Source: Mycolicibacterium confluentis (GTDB taxonomy: Bacteria; Actinomycetota; Actinomycetes; Mycobacteriales; Mycobacteriaceae). From it: a DNA stretch of 64,000 nucleotides. The stretch covers positions 1,798,001-1,862,000 of the forward strand of contig NZ_AP022612.1 of the NCBI RefSeq assembly GCF_010729895.1, read 5' to 3'. The notes under the pieces are model-generated. The model worked only from the letters and a program-made list of their open reading frames with translations. It was not told the origin of the DNA and ran no database searches. The position numbers and the translations under genes were made by a program. Shown piece by piece: positions 1 through 9,026 of the stretch (position 1 is the stretch's first letter; each line of letters begins with the position of its first letter).

Positions 1-924
1 GAGTCGCTTGCCGGCCTCGGGTTCGTCGTTGGGGTAGAGGACCTTCGACACCGTCTCGGAGACGACCTCCTCGTCGACGGCCTTGTAGAAGTCACCGGTG
101 TTGAAGGCCTCGAGCGCGAACGATTCGACGGCACGGGCGCTCCACAGCGTCAGGGTGTTACAGGTGTTGACGCCGTAGCCCTGCACCGGGGTGTCGTACG
201 ACGTGCCCTTGAGGACGCGGTGCGGCACCCAGCGCACCCGGAACTTGCCGGTGACGTCCTCGTACTCCTCGGTGTGCCCGCCCCAGTTGACGAAGTAGCT
301 GGCGTCCGGTTTCTCGATCTCCCAAGGGTTTCCGTGGGCCAGCCAGTTGTCGGTCTTCTCGACCTGCCAGCCGTCCGCGATCTCCTGCTTGAAGATTCCG
401 AACTCGTACCGGATGCCGTAGCCGATCGACGGGCGCTCCAGCGTGGCCAGCGAGTCCAGATAACAGGCCGCCAGGCGACCCAGGCCGCCGTTGCCCAGCC
501 CGGGCTCCTCCTCGCACGCCAGGATCTCGTCGAGGTTCTGGCCCAGCGCCGCCAGCGCGTCGCGGGCCTGCTGTTCGATCTGCAGGTTGATCAGGTTGTT
601 GCCCAACTGCGGGCCCATCAGGAACTCCGCGGACAGGTAGCAGGTGACCTTGTTCGACAGGTCCAGCCAGTCCTGAGTGGTGGACATCCAGCGCTTCTGC
701 ATGCGGTCGCGCACGGCCAGCGACAGCGCGCGGTAGTAGTGGTCCGGCGTCAGCGCGACGGACGGGCGAGCGATCGAGTACAGCAGGTGATCCGACACCG
801 CCGCGCACAGGGCCTCAGCCGTCATCCCAGAACGGGTCTGCCCGGTCGGGGCGGGCGTCTGGGGCAGGCCGTCGTCGAGGTCCGCGGGTTCATCGATCGG
901 TTGCCGACTCTGCACTTCGGTCAC
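1..924 (-). CDS. glgP: Glycogen (alpha-glucan) phosphorylase, N-terminal 308 codons
   Basis: Releases glucose-1-phosphate from alpha-1,4-glucans in the cytoplasm using pyridoxal phosphate. Reading leftwards from a GTG at 922-924, the protein contains the family N-terminal core: YLSAEFLMGPQLGNNL, GLGNGGLGRLAACYLDSLAT and YGIRYEFGIFKQ, ending near NTLTLWSARAVESF and AFNTGDFYKAV. The GTG is chosen because GGAGG lies a few bases upstream. The gene runs off the left edge, so the PLP lysine and C-terminal domain are not seen. Upstream on the same strand is a purine permease gene; the 130-bp gap between them probably holds the glgP promoter. Identification rests on recognised family motifs. Confidence 0.9.
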   Translation of the reverse strand, partial: MTEVQSRQPIDEPADLDDGLPQTPAPTGQTRSGMTAEALCAAVSDHLLYSIARPSVALTPDHYYRALSLAVRDRMQKRWMSTTQDWLDLSNKVTCYLSAEFLMGPQLGNNLINLQIEQQARDALAALGQNLDEILACEEEPGLGNGGLGRLAACYLDSLATLERPSIGYGIRYEFGIFKQEIADGWQVEKTDNWLAHGNPWEIEKPDASYFVNWGGHTEEYEDVTGKFRVRWVPHRVLKGTSYDTPVQGYGVNTCNTLTLWSARAVESFALEAFNTGDFYKAVDEEVVSETVSKVLYPNDEPEAGKRL

Positions 925-1054
925 TGGCCCTCCGTAATTCAGCTGGGAAAGACGGGTTAGTTTGGCACTCCTGTGTTACGGGAGCCGCACGTGGGCGCAG
1001 GCGTATGTGAACTCCGCTTTACGGTAGTGCGGTTTGGGTGCAGGGGTCGGGCGC

Positions 1055-2467
1055 TCAGATGCCGAGCACGGAGTCGATCCAGCCCCGCGCGAAGAACAGC
1101 GCGAAACCGACCGCGACGATCCACAGCAGCGGGCTGATCTCGCGGGCCTTGCCGGACGCGGCGCGGATCACCACCCAGGAGATGAAGCCGACGCCGATGC
1201 CGTTGGCGATCGAGTAGCTCAGCGGCATCACGGCCACGGTCAGCACCACGGGCAGCGCGATCGAGAAGTCGGTGAAGTCGATCTCCCGCAGGTGCGAGGC
1301 CATCATCGCGCCGACGATCACCAGCGCGGCCGCCGCGACCTCCGACGGCACGATGGCTGCCAGGGGCGTCAGGAACATCGCCGCCAGGAACAGCGTGCCG
1401 GTGACGAGGCTGGCCAGGCCGGTCCGCGCACCCTCACCGATGCCCGCCCCGGACTCGATGAACACCGTGTTCGACGAGGCCGACGCGGCGCCACCGACCA
1501 CGGCGCCGGCGCCCTCGACCACCAGCGCCGAGCGCAGGCGCGGGAAGTTGCCGTCGGCGTCGGCCAGACCGGCCTGCCGCGACAGGCCCGTGAAGGTGCC
1601 CATGGCGTCGAAGAAGTTGGTGAACACCAGCGTGAACACCCACATCACCGCGGCGAGGAGGCCGATGCGGGTGAAGCTGTTGAGGCTGAATTCGCCGACC
1701 AGGGACAGATCCGGGATCGCGAACGGGGACCCGGACAGCGTCGGCACCGACAGGCCCCAGCCACCGGGATTGTCCTGCGCCGAACCCAGATGCCAGATCG
1801 CCTCGATCGCCACCGCGACGACCGTGCCCGCAACGAGCCCGATCAGGATCGCGCCGCGCACCTTGCGGGCGACCAGGATGCCCGTCACCAGCAGCGTCAG
1901 CACGAACACCACGGTCGGCACGCTGTCGATGGAGCCGGCGCCGTCACGGCCCAGCCCCACCGGTGGGGACGGGAAACCCGTCGAGCCGATGAATCCCGCG
2001 TCGACCATGCCGATGAACAGGATGAACAGCCCGATACCGGCGGTGATGGCCAGCTTCAACTGCATGGGCACGGCGTCGAAGATCAGCTTGCGCAGACCGG
2101 TGACCGCCAGCGCCACGATGATTAGACCGTTGATCACCACCAGGCCCATGGCTTCGGGCCAGGTCAGCGAGCCGACCACCGAAGATGCCAGGAACGAGTT
2201 GATGCCCAGACCCGCTGCGAATGCGAACGGCAGGCGGGCGATCACACCGAACACGATGGTCATCACGCCCGCGGCCAGCGACGTCACCGCCGAGACCTGC
2301 GTGAACCCCAGCTCGTTGCCCGCGACGTCGGCCGTCCCTGACAGGATGATCGGGTTCAGCACGATGATGTAGGCCATCGCGATGAACGTGACGACACCGC
2401 CACGTAGTTCGGCGGCCACGGTCGATCCGCGTTCGGAGATCTCGAAGAACGAGTCCAGTCTGGTCAC
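1055..2467 (-). CDS. NCS2-family purine permease (AzgA/PbuG type)
   Basis: Proton-coupled uptake of purine bases (adenine, guanine or hypoxanthine) is the usual role of this family. The 470-residue product begins with the family-typical MTRLDSFFEISERGSTVAAE-like opening, then GGVVTFIAMAYIIVLNPIIL, and is built from about a dozen hydrophobic segments with the conserved AGLGINSF and ESGAGIGEGARTGL stretches. Length fits the AzgA-like branch. The start is GTG at 2465-2467. It ends 130 bp before glgP. Which base is transported cannot be told from sequence. Confidence 0.88.
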   Translation of the reverse strand: MTRLDSFFEISERGSTVAAELRGGVVTFIAMAYIIVLNPIILSGTADVAGNELGFTQVSAVTSLAAGVMTIVFGVIARLPFAFAAGLGINSFLASSVVGSLTWPEAMGLVVINGLIIVALAVTGLRKLIFDAVPMQLKLAITAGIGLFILFIGMVDAGFIGSTGFPSPPVGLGRDGAGSIDSVPTVVFVLTLLVTGILVARKVRGAILIGLVAGTVVAVAIEAIWHLGSAQDNPGGWGLSVPTLSGSPFAIPDLSLVGEFSLNSFTRIGLLAAVMWVFTLVFTNFFDAMGTFTGLSRQAGLADADGNFPRLRSALVVEGAGAVVGGAASASSNTVFIESGAGIGEGARTGLASLVTGTLFLAAMFLTPLAAIVPSEVAAAALVIVGAMMASHLREIDFTDFSIALPVVLTVAVMPLSYSIANGIGVGFISWVVIRAASGKAREISPLLWIVAVGFALFFARGWIDSVLGI

Positions 2468-2508
2468 GGGACGACCTTAGGGGGCGCGGTCGTTGTCGGC
2501 CAGGGATG

Positions 2509-4233
2509 TCACGCCGACTGCTGGGCGAGCAGCGCCTGAACCTCCGCGTGCGTCATCTTCTCCGCGGTGATCTCGGGCTCACCGAGGGTCGGGTCGACGT
2601 CCTGGAACCGGATCGACAGCGTGCCCTGGTTCAGGCCGCCGGTGGACACCCAGTTGGCCACGCCGGGGTCGGTCGGGGAGATCACGACGAGGTAGGTGCC
2701 GTCCCCGTCCGGGTCCACCGCGTGCGCGCTGTTGAGGCTCGCGCCGGGGTCGTTGTCAGTGATGGTCCAGACGTTGGTGACCGGCACGTTGAAGTAACCG
2801 GCGCCGTTGGGTGTGACCCTGACGACCAGCGCCTCGTCATCGGCCAACTGGAAGTAGCCGGTGCTTTGGCGCTGCGTGGCCAGGAACTGCGCGTTGTGCG
2901 CGGGTGCCGACAGCGTATTCGGTTGGCGCAGTTGGCCGGTCGCGGGATCGCGGGTGGCCACCGCGATGTACTCATCCTGTTTGGTGATGCCGAGGATCAG
3001 CATCAGCAGGGACGTCTCGACGGCCTGCAGCACCAACGGGGGACGGGGCAGCGGCGGGATGAGCGAGACCAGCTTCACCAGCGTCGGGTTCTTGGTGATC
3101 GCCGGCCCGATACCGGGGATCAGGAACCCGCCGATCTGAGCGAACAGGCTGTTGGGCGGTCCGCTGGTCCGGGTGATCGTCAACCCCATGGCTTCTTCGG
3201 CGGCCTTGTCGGACAAGGTGTTCCGGGTGGTGATCAGCGTTGCTTGGGGCGTCAGGTAAAGGTAGTTGGGGTCGTCTTTGCGGGTCGGGTCGGACCCGAC
3301 GTAGATCTTGAAGGTGCCGGTGATCTCATCCTTCTCGATCTCGTCCCAGCTTCGATTCACCGCGGTCTCACCGTTGAGTCCGGTGAGCACGCTGAAATTG
3401 GTGTCGACCGGCACGGCATCGGGGTTGTAGGTGCCCTCGATGACGTAGGTCGAGGCCGCGTTGACCCCGACGAACCGGTAGACGGTGTCGGGGTTGTCGT
3501 ACCAGATTCGGGTGCCGCCCACCGACTGACCGCCCCAGGTGTGTGGGGGCATCACCTGCTGAATCAGTCGGGGTCTGTTCGGGTTGAGGAGTTGCACCTC
3601 CATGGCGGCCTGGTTGACGTACTCGTCGAGCGAGCGATCGAGCTGCGCCAGATTCTCCCGGTCCACCCCGCCGACCAGCGCGAAGTTCCGCTGTGCCGAG
3701 AGATACCAGCCGACCTTCAACACCAGCTTGGTCAACTGGACGATAGGCCGTTTGGCGATCTGGGCGGCGCGGCGTTCGGCCGCCAACTGATCCTCGGTGG
3801 CCAGGGGATCGGTGGCGGTGACGGTGGTCTGTTCGGTGGTCGGGCGTGCCAGACCGACGTTGCTCAGCAGTTCCACACTGCGCAATGGTGCCCGCGGGGC
3901 CCGGGGCAGCGGCCGATCCAATTGCCGGGCAGAGGGATTCGCCGAAGCGGAAAGCCTGTCGCCGGGGTCGCGCAGGGTGCGGGCCGGGCGGCGGGACTCT
4001 ATCCGTTCCACGGCGCGGGTCACGCTGCGCTCGACGCGGTCCGTCAGTGTCTTCGCGCGGGCCTCGCGTTTCGGCGTGGTATCCGTCGACGAGGCCGACG
4101 GACCGCTGGGGCCCTCGGTCTCCGCGCCCGCTTCGGCGGCGCCCTGGGCGATCGCCACCCCGATTCCCATGGCGACGGCAAGGCCGCCGACGCGGCCGAT
4201 ATAACGCGCATATTCAGGGGATGTCGACGTCAT
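2509..4233 (-). CDS. Exported DUF1214-domain protein
   Basis: 574 residues. An N-terminal hydrophobic segment (about residues 11-37, RYIGRVGGLAVAMGIGVAIA) suggests export or anchoring; it closely resembles the N-terminus of the DUF4185 protein at 9027-11237. Residues 38-130 are Ser/Arg/Pro rich and probably disordered. The remainder is a beta-rich domain ending in a DUF1214-like block with FNVPVTNVWTITDND and ANWVSTGGLNQGTLSIRFQ. DUF1214 proteins often occur near lipid or envelope genes, but the activity is not established. Ends 41 bp from the upstream end of the permease gene. Function unknown. Confidence 0.75.
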   Translation of the reverse strand: MTSTSPEYARYIGRVGGLAVAMGIGVAIAQGAAEAGAETEGPSGPSASSTDTTPKREARAKTLTDRVERSVTRAVERIESRRPARTLRDPGDRLSASANPSARQLDRPLPRAPRAPLRSVELLSNVGLARPTTEQTTVTATDPLATEDQLAAERRAAQIAKRPIVQLTKLVLKVGWYLSAQRNFALVGGVDRENLAQLDRSLDEYVNQAAMEVQLLNPNRPRLIQQVMPPHTWGGQSVGGTRIWYDNPDTVYRFVGVNAASTYVIEGTYNPDAVPVDTNFSVLTGLNGETAVNRSWDEIEKDEITGTFKIYVGSDPTRKDDPNYLYLTPQATLITTRNTLSDKAAEEAMGLTITRTSGPPNSLFAQIGGFLIPGIGPAITKNPTLVKLVSLIPPLPRPPLVLQAVETSLLMLILGITKQDEYIAVATRDPATGQLRQPNTLSAPAHNAQFLATQRQSTGYFQLADDEALVVRVTPNGAGYFNVPVTNVWTITDNDPGASLNSAHAVDPDGDGTYLVVISPTDPGVANWVSTGGLNQGTLSIRFQDVDPTLGEPEITAEKMTHAEVQALLAQQSA

Positions 4234-4287
4234 TCGGGTGACAGTAGCGGGCGCGGCGTCGGCGCGACCGGGGTTTGGGCGACCGGT

Positions 4288-5859
4288 TCACTCGGTGACC
4301 GGCGCGAAGATCTGCACGGGCGTGGTCTTGCCCTTGAGGATGAGACCCGGGCGTTCCACGAATGCGCTGCGCTCGGCGTGCGCACCGGTGAGCAGTTCGC
4401 GGGTCTGGTCAGTCAGCAGCACCACGTCGCCGGTCTGGCGCGTCGCGGATTCGACGCGGGCCGCGATGTTGACGGCGTCGCCGATGACGGAGAATTCCAA
4501 CCGCCCCGCGCCGCCGACGTTGCCCGCGATCACGGGCCCGGAGTTGAGCCCGACTCCCACCGACAGTTCACCGTCGAACTCATCGCGCACCGCGTCGGCG
4601 ATCAGCAGTGCGGCCGCCAATGCCCGGTCCGCATGATCGTCGTGGCGGCGCGGGGCACCGAACACCGCCAGCAGGCCGTCACCGGCGTACTTGTCCACGT
4701 GGCCGCCATGTCGATGCACCAGCGGGACGATCCGTTCGAAGAGTCGATTCAGCACGGTGACCACGGCGACGGGATGCAGGTTTTCGGCGAACCCGGTGAA
4801 CCCGCGCACGTCGACGAACATCAGCGTGACGTCGACCTCCAAGCCGTCGACTCCGTCGTCGGCGCCGAGGATGTGGTCGGCGACGTCCCGGTCGACGTAG
4901 GTGCCGAACGTGTCCCGGATCCGTTCACGCTCGGCCAAACCCGCCGCCATGGTGTTGAATCCGGCCTGCAGTCTGCCGATCTCGCTCGCGTCGTCGACGA
5001 GGACCTGGGCCGTGAAGTCGCCCGCCTGGACGCGGGCCAGAGCGCTGCGCAGCGCACTCACCCGGCCCGTGATCGAACGGACGGCGACCACCAGAGTGAA
5101 CAGGCCGACCACCAGTGCAATGCCGACGAGCACCAGGATGGCTGCCAGCGTGCGTGGGGCTCGGAAGTCGTCGCTGGCCAGGTAACCGATGGTCAGCGTC
5201 GCAACGCCGAGCAGGGGCACACAGGTGGCGACCGTCCAGGCCATGACCAGACGTCGTTCGATGGTGGGCCCGTAGGACCGGTCCGGGGACTCGCCGTCGA
5301 GGGCGCGCGCCGCGATGGGGCGCATCACCCATTCGACCACCAGGTACCACACCGCGGTGGTGCTGACGCCGCCGAAGGCGACCGTGCCGAAGATGTAGAG
5401 CGCCGCGGGCACCGTCTCCAGCCCGCCGAGCAGTGCGAACGCCAGCGCGCAGGCGCCCCAGGTCGCGGCCGACACCCGGACCGCCTCCCGGGGCGCGGCC
5501 AGCGTCTGCTGTCGCTCTTGTTCGGTGGGCGACCGGAATTCGCGCAGCCACGCGGTACTCGTCGCGAAGCGCCGGCGGCGCAACCGCAGCAGGATGGGCA
5601 CGCCGATCGCGACGAACACCAGAATGGTCGCGGTGCTGCGGATCAGAAGCCGGTGAGTCTCGTTGGGGGTCAGCAGGATCGGTGCGGCGAACGCCAGAAA
5701 TGCGAAGACTATGCCGCCGCCTGCGACGCTGACCGCGACCGCGCCGAGGATCCAGCGGCGGAACACCTCTGCGCGCAGGGGGTCGACGGCACGCCGGGCC
5801 GCCCGCGGTTCCCTGGCCGGAACCCGGGCGCGCGGGGTCGTCGACTGCGCCGTGTGCAC
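4288..5859 (-). CDS. Membrane class III adenylate cyclase with HAMP domain
   Basis: Converts ATP to cAMP at the membrane. Of 523 residues, about 40-280 form six transmembrane helices in the Rv1318c/Rv1319c/Rv1320c manner, then a HAMP linker (VRSITGRVSALRSALARVQA) and a class III catalytic domain. Visible catalytic features are the metal aspartates in FVDVRGFTGF and DKYAGDGLLAVFGAP (which also carries the purine-selecting Lys) and the Asn/Arg pair in SVIGDAVNIAARVES. All key residues appear present, so it should be an active homodimer. Start GTG at 5857-5859. Neighbours give no operon partner. The signal sensed by the membrane part is unknown. Confidence 0.9.
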   Translation of the reverse strand: MHTAQSTTPRARVPAREPRAARRAVDPLRAEVFRRWILGAVAVSVAGGGIVFAFLAFAAPILLTPNETHRLLIRSTATILVFVAIGVPILLRLRRRRFATSTAWLREFRSPTEQERQQTLAAPREAVRVSAATWGACALAFALLGGLETVPAALYIFGTVAFGGVSTTAVWYLVVEWVMRPIAARALDGESPDRSYGPTIERRLVMAWTVATCVPLLGVATLTIGYLASDDFRAPRTLAAILVLVGIALVVGLFTLVVAVRSITGRVSALRSALARVQAGDFTAQVLVDDASEIGRLQAGFNTMAAGLAERERIRDTFGTYVDRDVADHILGADDGVDGLEVDVTLMFVDVRGFTGFAENLHPVAVVTVLNRLFERIVPLVHRHGGHVDKYAGDGLLAVFGAPRRHDDHADRALAAALLIADAVRDEFDGELSVGVGLNSGPVIAGNVGGAGRLEFSVIGDAVNIAARVESATRQTGDVVLLTDQTRELLTGAHAERSAFVERPGLILKGKTTPVQIFAPVTE

Positions 5860-5911
5860 CCGTCCACTGTGCGGGTGCGCCGCGATGGTGACGCGGGTAG
5901 TGCGCTACCTG

Positions 5912-7105
<1,194 letters not shown>

Positions 7106-7194
7106 TTAGCCGGGTTGCCGTGCCGCACCCGACACGCGGGGCCGCGTGTGATCGCGTTGTTATGAAGCCCTTTGGAGGTTGTGACCTTGGGGCG

Positions 7195-8544
7195 TCACTG
7201 CACGCCGGGCAGCTTGAGCACCAGGCGCGCTCCGCCGAGCGGGCTGTCCTCGAGCGTCGCGGTCCCGCCGTGCACCTGCGCCTGCTGGGCCACCAGCGCC
7301 AGACCCAGACCTGAACCCGACCGCGAGGCCGTCGACCCGCGGGAGAACCGCTCGAAGACCTCGATACGTTCGGCGTCGGGCACACCGGACCCGTTGTCGT
7401 CCACCGAGATCTGCACGCCCTCGGCCGAACTGACGGCGTCGAGGAGGACCTTGGTGGCCCCGCCGTGTTTCACCGCGTTGGCGATCGCGTTGTCCACCAC
7501 CAGACGCAGCCCCGCGGGCAGGCCCACCATGAGCACCGATGTGGTCGCCGCGAGGCCCACCTCGAGGTCGGGATAGATGCGTTCGGCGTCGTGGGCAGCG
7601 CGGTCGAGGACCTCGGTGATGTCGACCGGCACGAAGTCGTCGGCCGTGGTCAGCTGGCCCTGCGCGAGCCGTTCGAGCGCCCACAGCGTGGTCTCGATGC
7701 GGGTCTGGGTGCGCATCACGTCGCCGATGAGTTCCTGACGAGACTCCGCGGGCATGTCGAGGGTGGCCAGCACCTCGAGGTTGGTGCGCATCGCCGTCAT
7801 CGGGGTGCGCAGTTCATGCGAGGCCGCGGCGGCGAAGTCACGCGCCGATTCGAGGGCGGCTTTGGTGCGTTCCTGCTCCTTGCCGATCCGGTCGAGCATG
7901 CCCTCGACGGCCTCGCCGATCTCGACGGCCTCCCACACCCCGCGGACTTGGACCTCTTCGGGTTTGGACTGGGCGTTGATGACGCGGGCCTGCTGGGCCA
8001 GCAGGCGGAACGGCGTGATCATGACCAGCGAGATCACCCAGCCGACGACGATCGTCGTGACGATCAGGCTGCCGCAGATGATCAGTACGCGGGTGTGCAG
8101 CGCGTCGATGCGGCGCTGGGTCTCCTCGAGGGTGGACCCGAGTGCGATCGAGGCGGGTCCGGCCTGGAAGGTGCGGACGCGGTAGTCCACCCCGTCGATC
8201 GTGGTGGTGGTGTAGCCGTCTTCGAACTTCGGCAGCACGATATCGCTGGGCGTGGAGATCGTGACGGAACCGACGCGCGCGGTGCGGACCAGGCCGCTGT
8301 CGTCGTTTGTGTTGCCCGTGCCCGCTGGCGGCGCGTTGAGGATGCTGCTGAAATCGCCGAGGCTGCTGACCGAGTCCAGCCTGCGGTCCAGCTGGTTGTA
8401 CTGGTCGTTGGTGATGCCGATCCACACCCAGGCGCCGATGACGAGGATCGTGCTGATCACCCCGACCATGCCGACGATGACGATCGTGCGCAGCGACAGG
8501 ATGCGCCGAGGCAGTCGGAAGAGCCAGGCCAGGATGCCGTTCAT
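7195..8544 (-). CDS. PrrB-like sensor histidine kinase without adjacent regulator
   Basis: 449 residues: short cytoplasmic start, TM helix about 20-44 followed by WIGITNDQYNQLDRRLDS as in PrrB, an extracytoplasmic sensor region, TM about 151-175, HAMP linker, then the kinase. Phosphoacceptor His243 is in FAAAASHELRTPMTAMRTN; the N box is VVDNAIANAVKHGG, G1 DDNGSGVPDAER, G2 SGSGLGLALVAQQ. ATG at 8542-8544 is preferred over upstream reading because MNGILAWLFRLPRRILSLR fits the PrrB opening. No response-regulator gene lies beside it, so it is an orphan kinase that may feed a distant PrrA-type or other regulator. Ends about 100 bp before the antigen-85 paralogue. Confidence 0.87.
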   Translation of the reverse strand: MNGILAWLFRLPRRILSLRTIVIVGMVGVISTILVIGAWVWIGITNDQYNQLDRRLDSVSSLGDFSSILNAPPAGTGNTNDDSGLVRTARVGSVTISTPSDIVLPKFEDGYTTTTIDGVDYRVRTFQAGPASIALGSTLEETQRRIDALHTRVLIICGSLIVTTIVVGWVISLVMITPFRLLAQQARVINAQSKPEEVQVRGVWEAVEIGEAVEGMLDRIGKEQERTKAALESARDFAAAASHELRTPMTAMRTNLEVLATLDMPAESRQELIGDVMRTQTRIETTLWALERLAQGQLTTADDFVPVDITEVLDRAAHDAERIYPDLEVGLAATTSVLMVGLPAGLRLVVDNAIANAVKHGGATKVLLDAVSSAEGVQISVDDNGSGVPDAERIEVFERFSRGSTASRSGSGLGLALVAQQAQVHGGTATLEDSPLGGARLVLKLPGVQ

Positions 8545-8560
8545 GGGTTCATCTTGCCCG

Positions 8561-9025
8561 TCAGGGCGCGTGCTGCCAGAGGCAGGGGCCGCTGAGGGTG
8601 GCGCTGAACAGCGTGTCGGACGCGGTGAACGTGACCACCTCGCCGGGTGCTGCGGCGTGCTCGTCGACGGGCCCCAGTTGACCGGCATCGACGACGTCGA
8701 CGAGGTCCGCGCTGCACTGCGCGTCGGCGGCCTGCGGTGTGCCGGTCCAGGCTCCGGCCCGGACCTCGGGATTGCGCCGGCCCTGGCCGTGCACGACGAG
8801 TGGATCCGTGCCCCACGACAGCCATCGATCACTGGCCGCGTACGGATCGGTGCTCAGATGCCACTGGCCGGCCGAACACTGCCACGTCACACCCGTCAGG
8901 CGGGTCAGCGCGCCGTCGAGGTGCGCCGAGCACGCCGCGTCGGGGGCCGGGTCGGCGGCGGCGGGACCGGCGGTGCTCAGCGCGGCCGCCGTCAGGGCGA
9001 CCGCGAGCAGAGCTGCGCGGGTCAT
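8561..9025 (-). CDS. Small secreted four-cysteine protein
   Basis: 154 residues with a clear signal peptide (MTRAALLAVALTAAALSTAG, cleavage near PAAA-DP). The mature part has four cysteines, enough for two disulfides, and many Trp/Asp/Gly. I do not recognise a domain. Its ATG lies one base after the stop of the DUF4185 gene (TGAGATG arrangement), so the two are probably translated together, and it is 16 bp before the kinase start, suggesting one transcript of secreted protein, secreted protein and sensor kinase. Function unknown. Confidence 0.72.
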   Translation of the reverse strand: MTRAALLAVALTAAALSTAGPAAADPAPDAACSAHLDGALTRLTGVTWQCSAGQWHLSTDPYAASDRWLSWGTDPLVVHGQGRRNPEVRAGAWTGTPQAADAQCSADLVDVVDAGQLGPVDEHAAAPGEVVTFTASDTLFSATLSGPCLWQHAP

Positions 9026-9026
9026 C

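Noticed and set aside
1034..2372. Long plus-strand frames opposite the permease
   Set aside because: The minus strand gives a clear polytopic NCS2 protein; the plus products are low-complexity shadows.
2468..2508. Purine riboswitch before the NCS2 permease
   Set aside because: Only 41 bp separate it from the DUF1214 gene; there is no room for the fold and none is seen.
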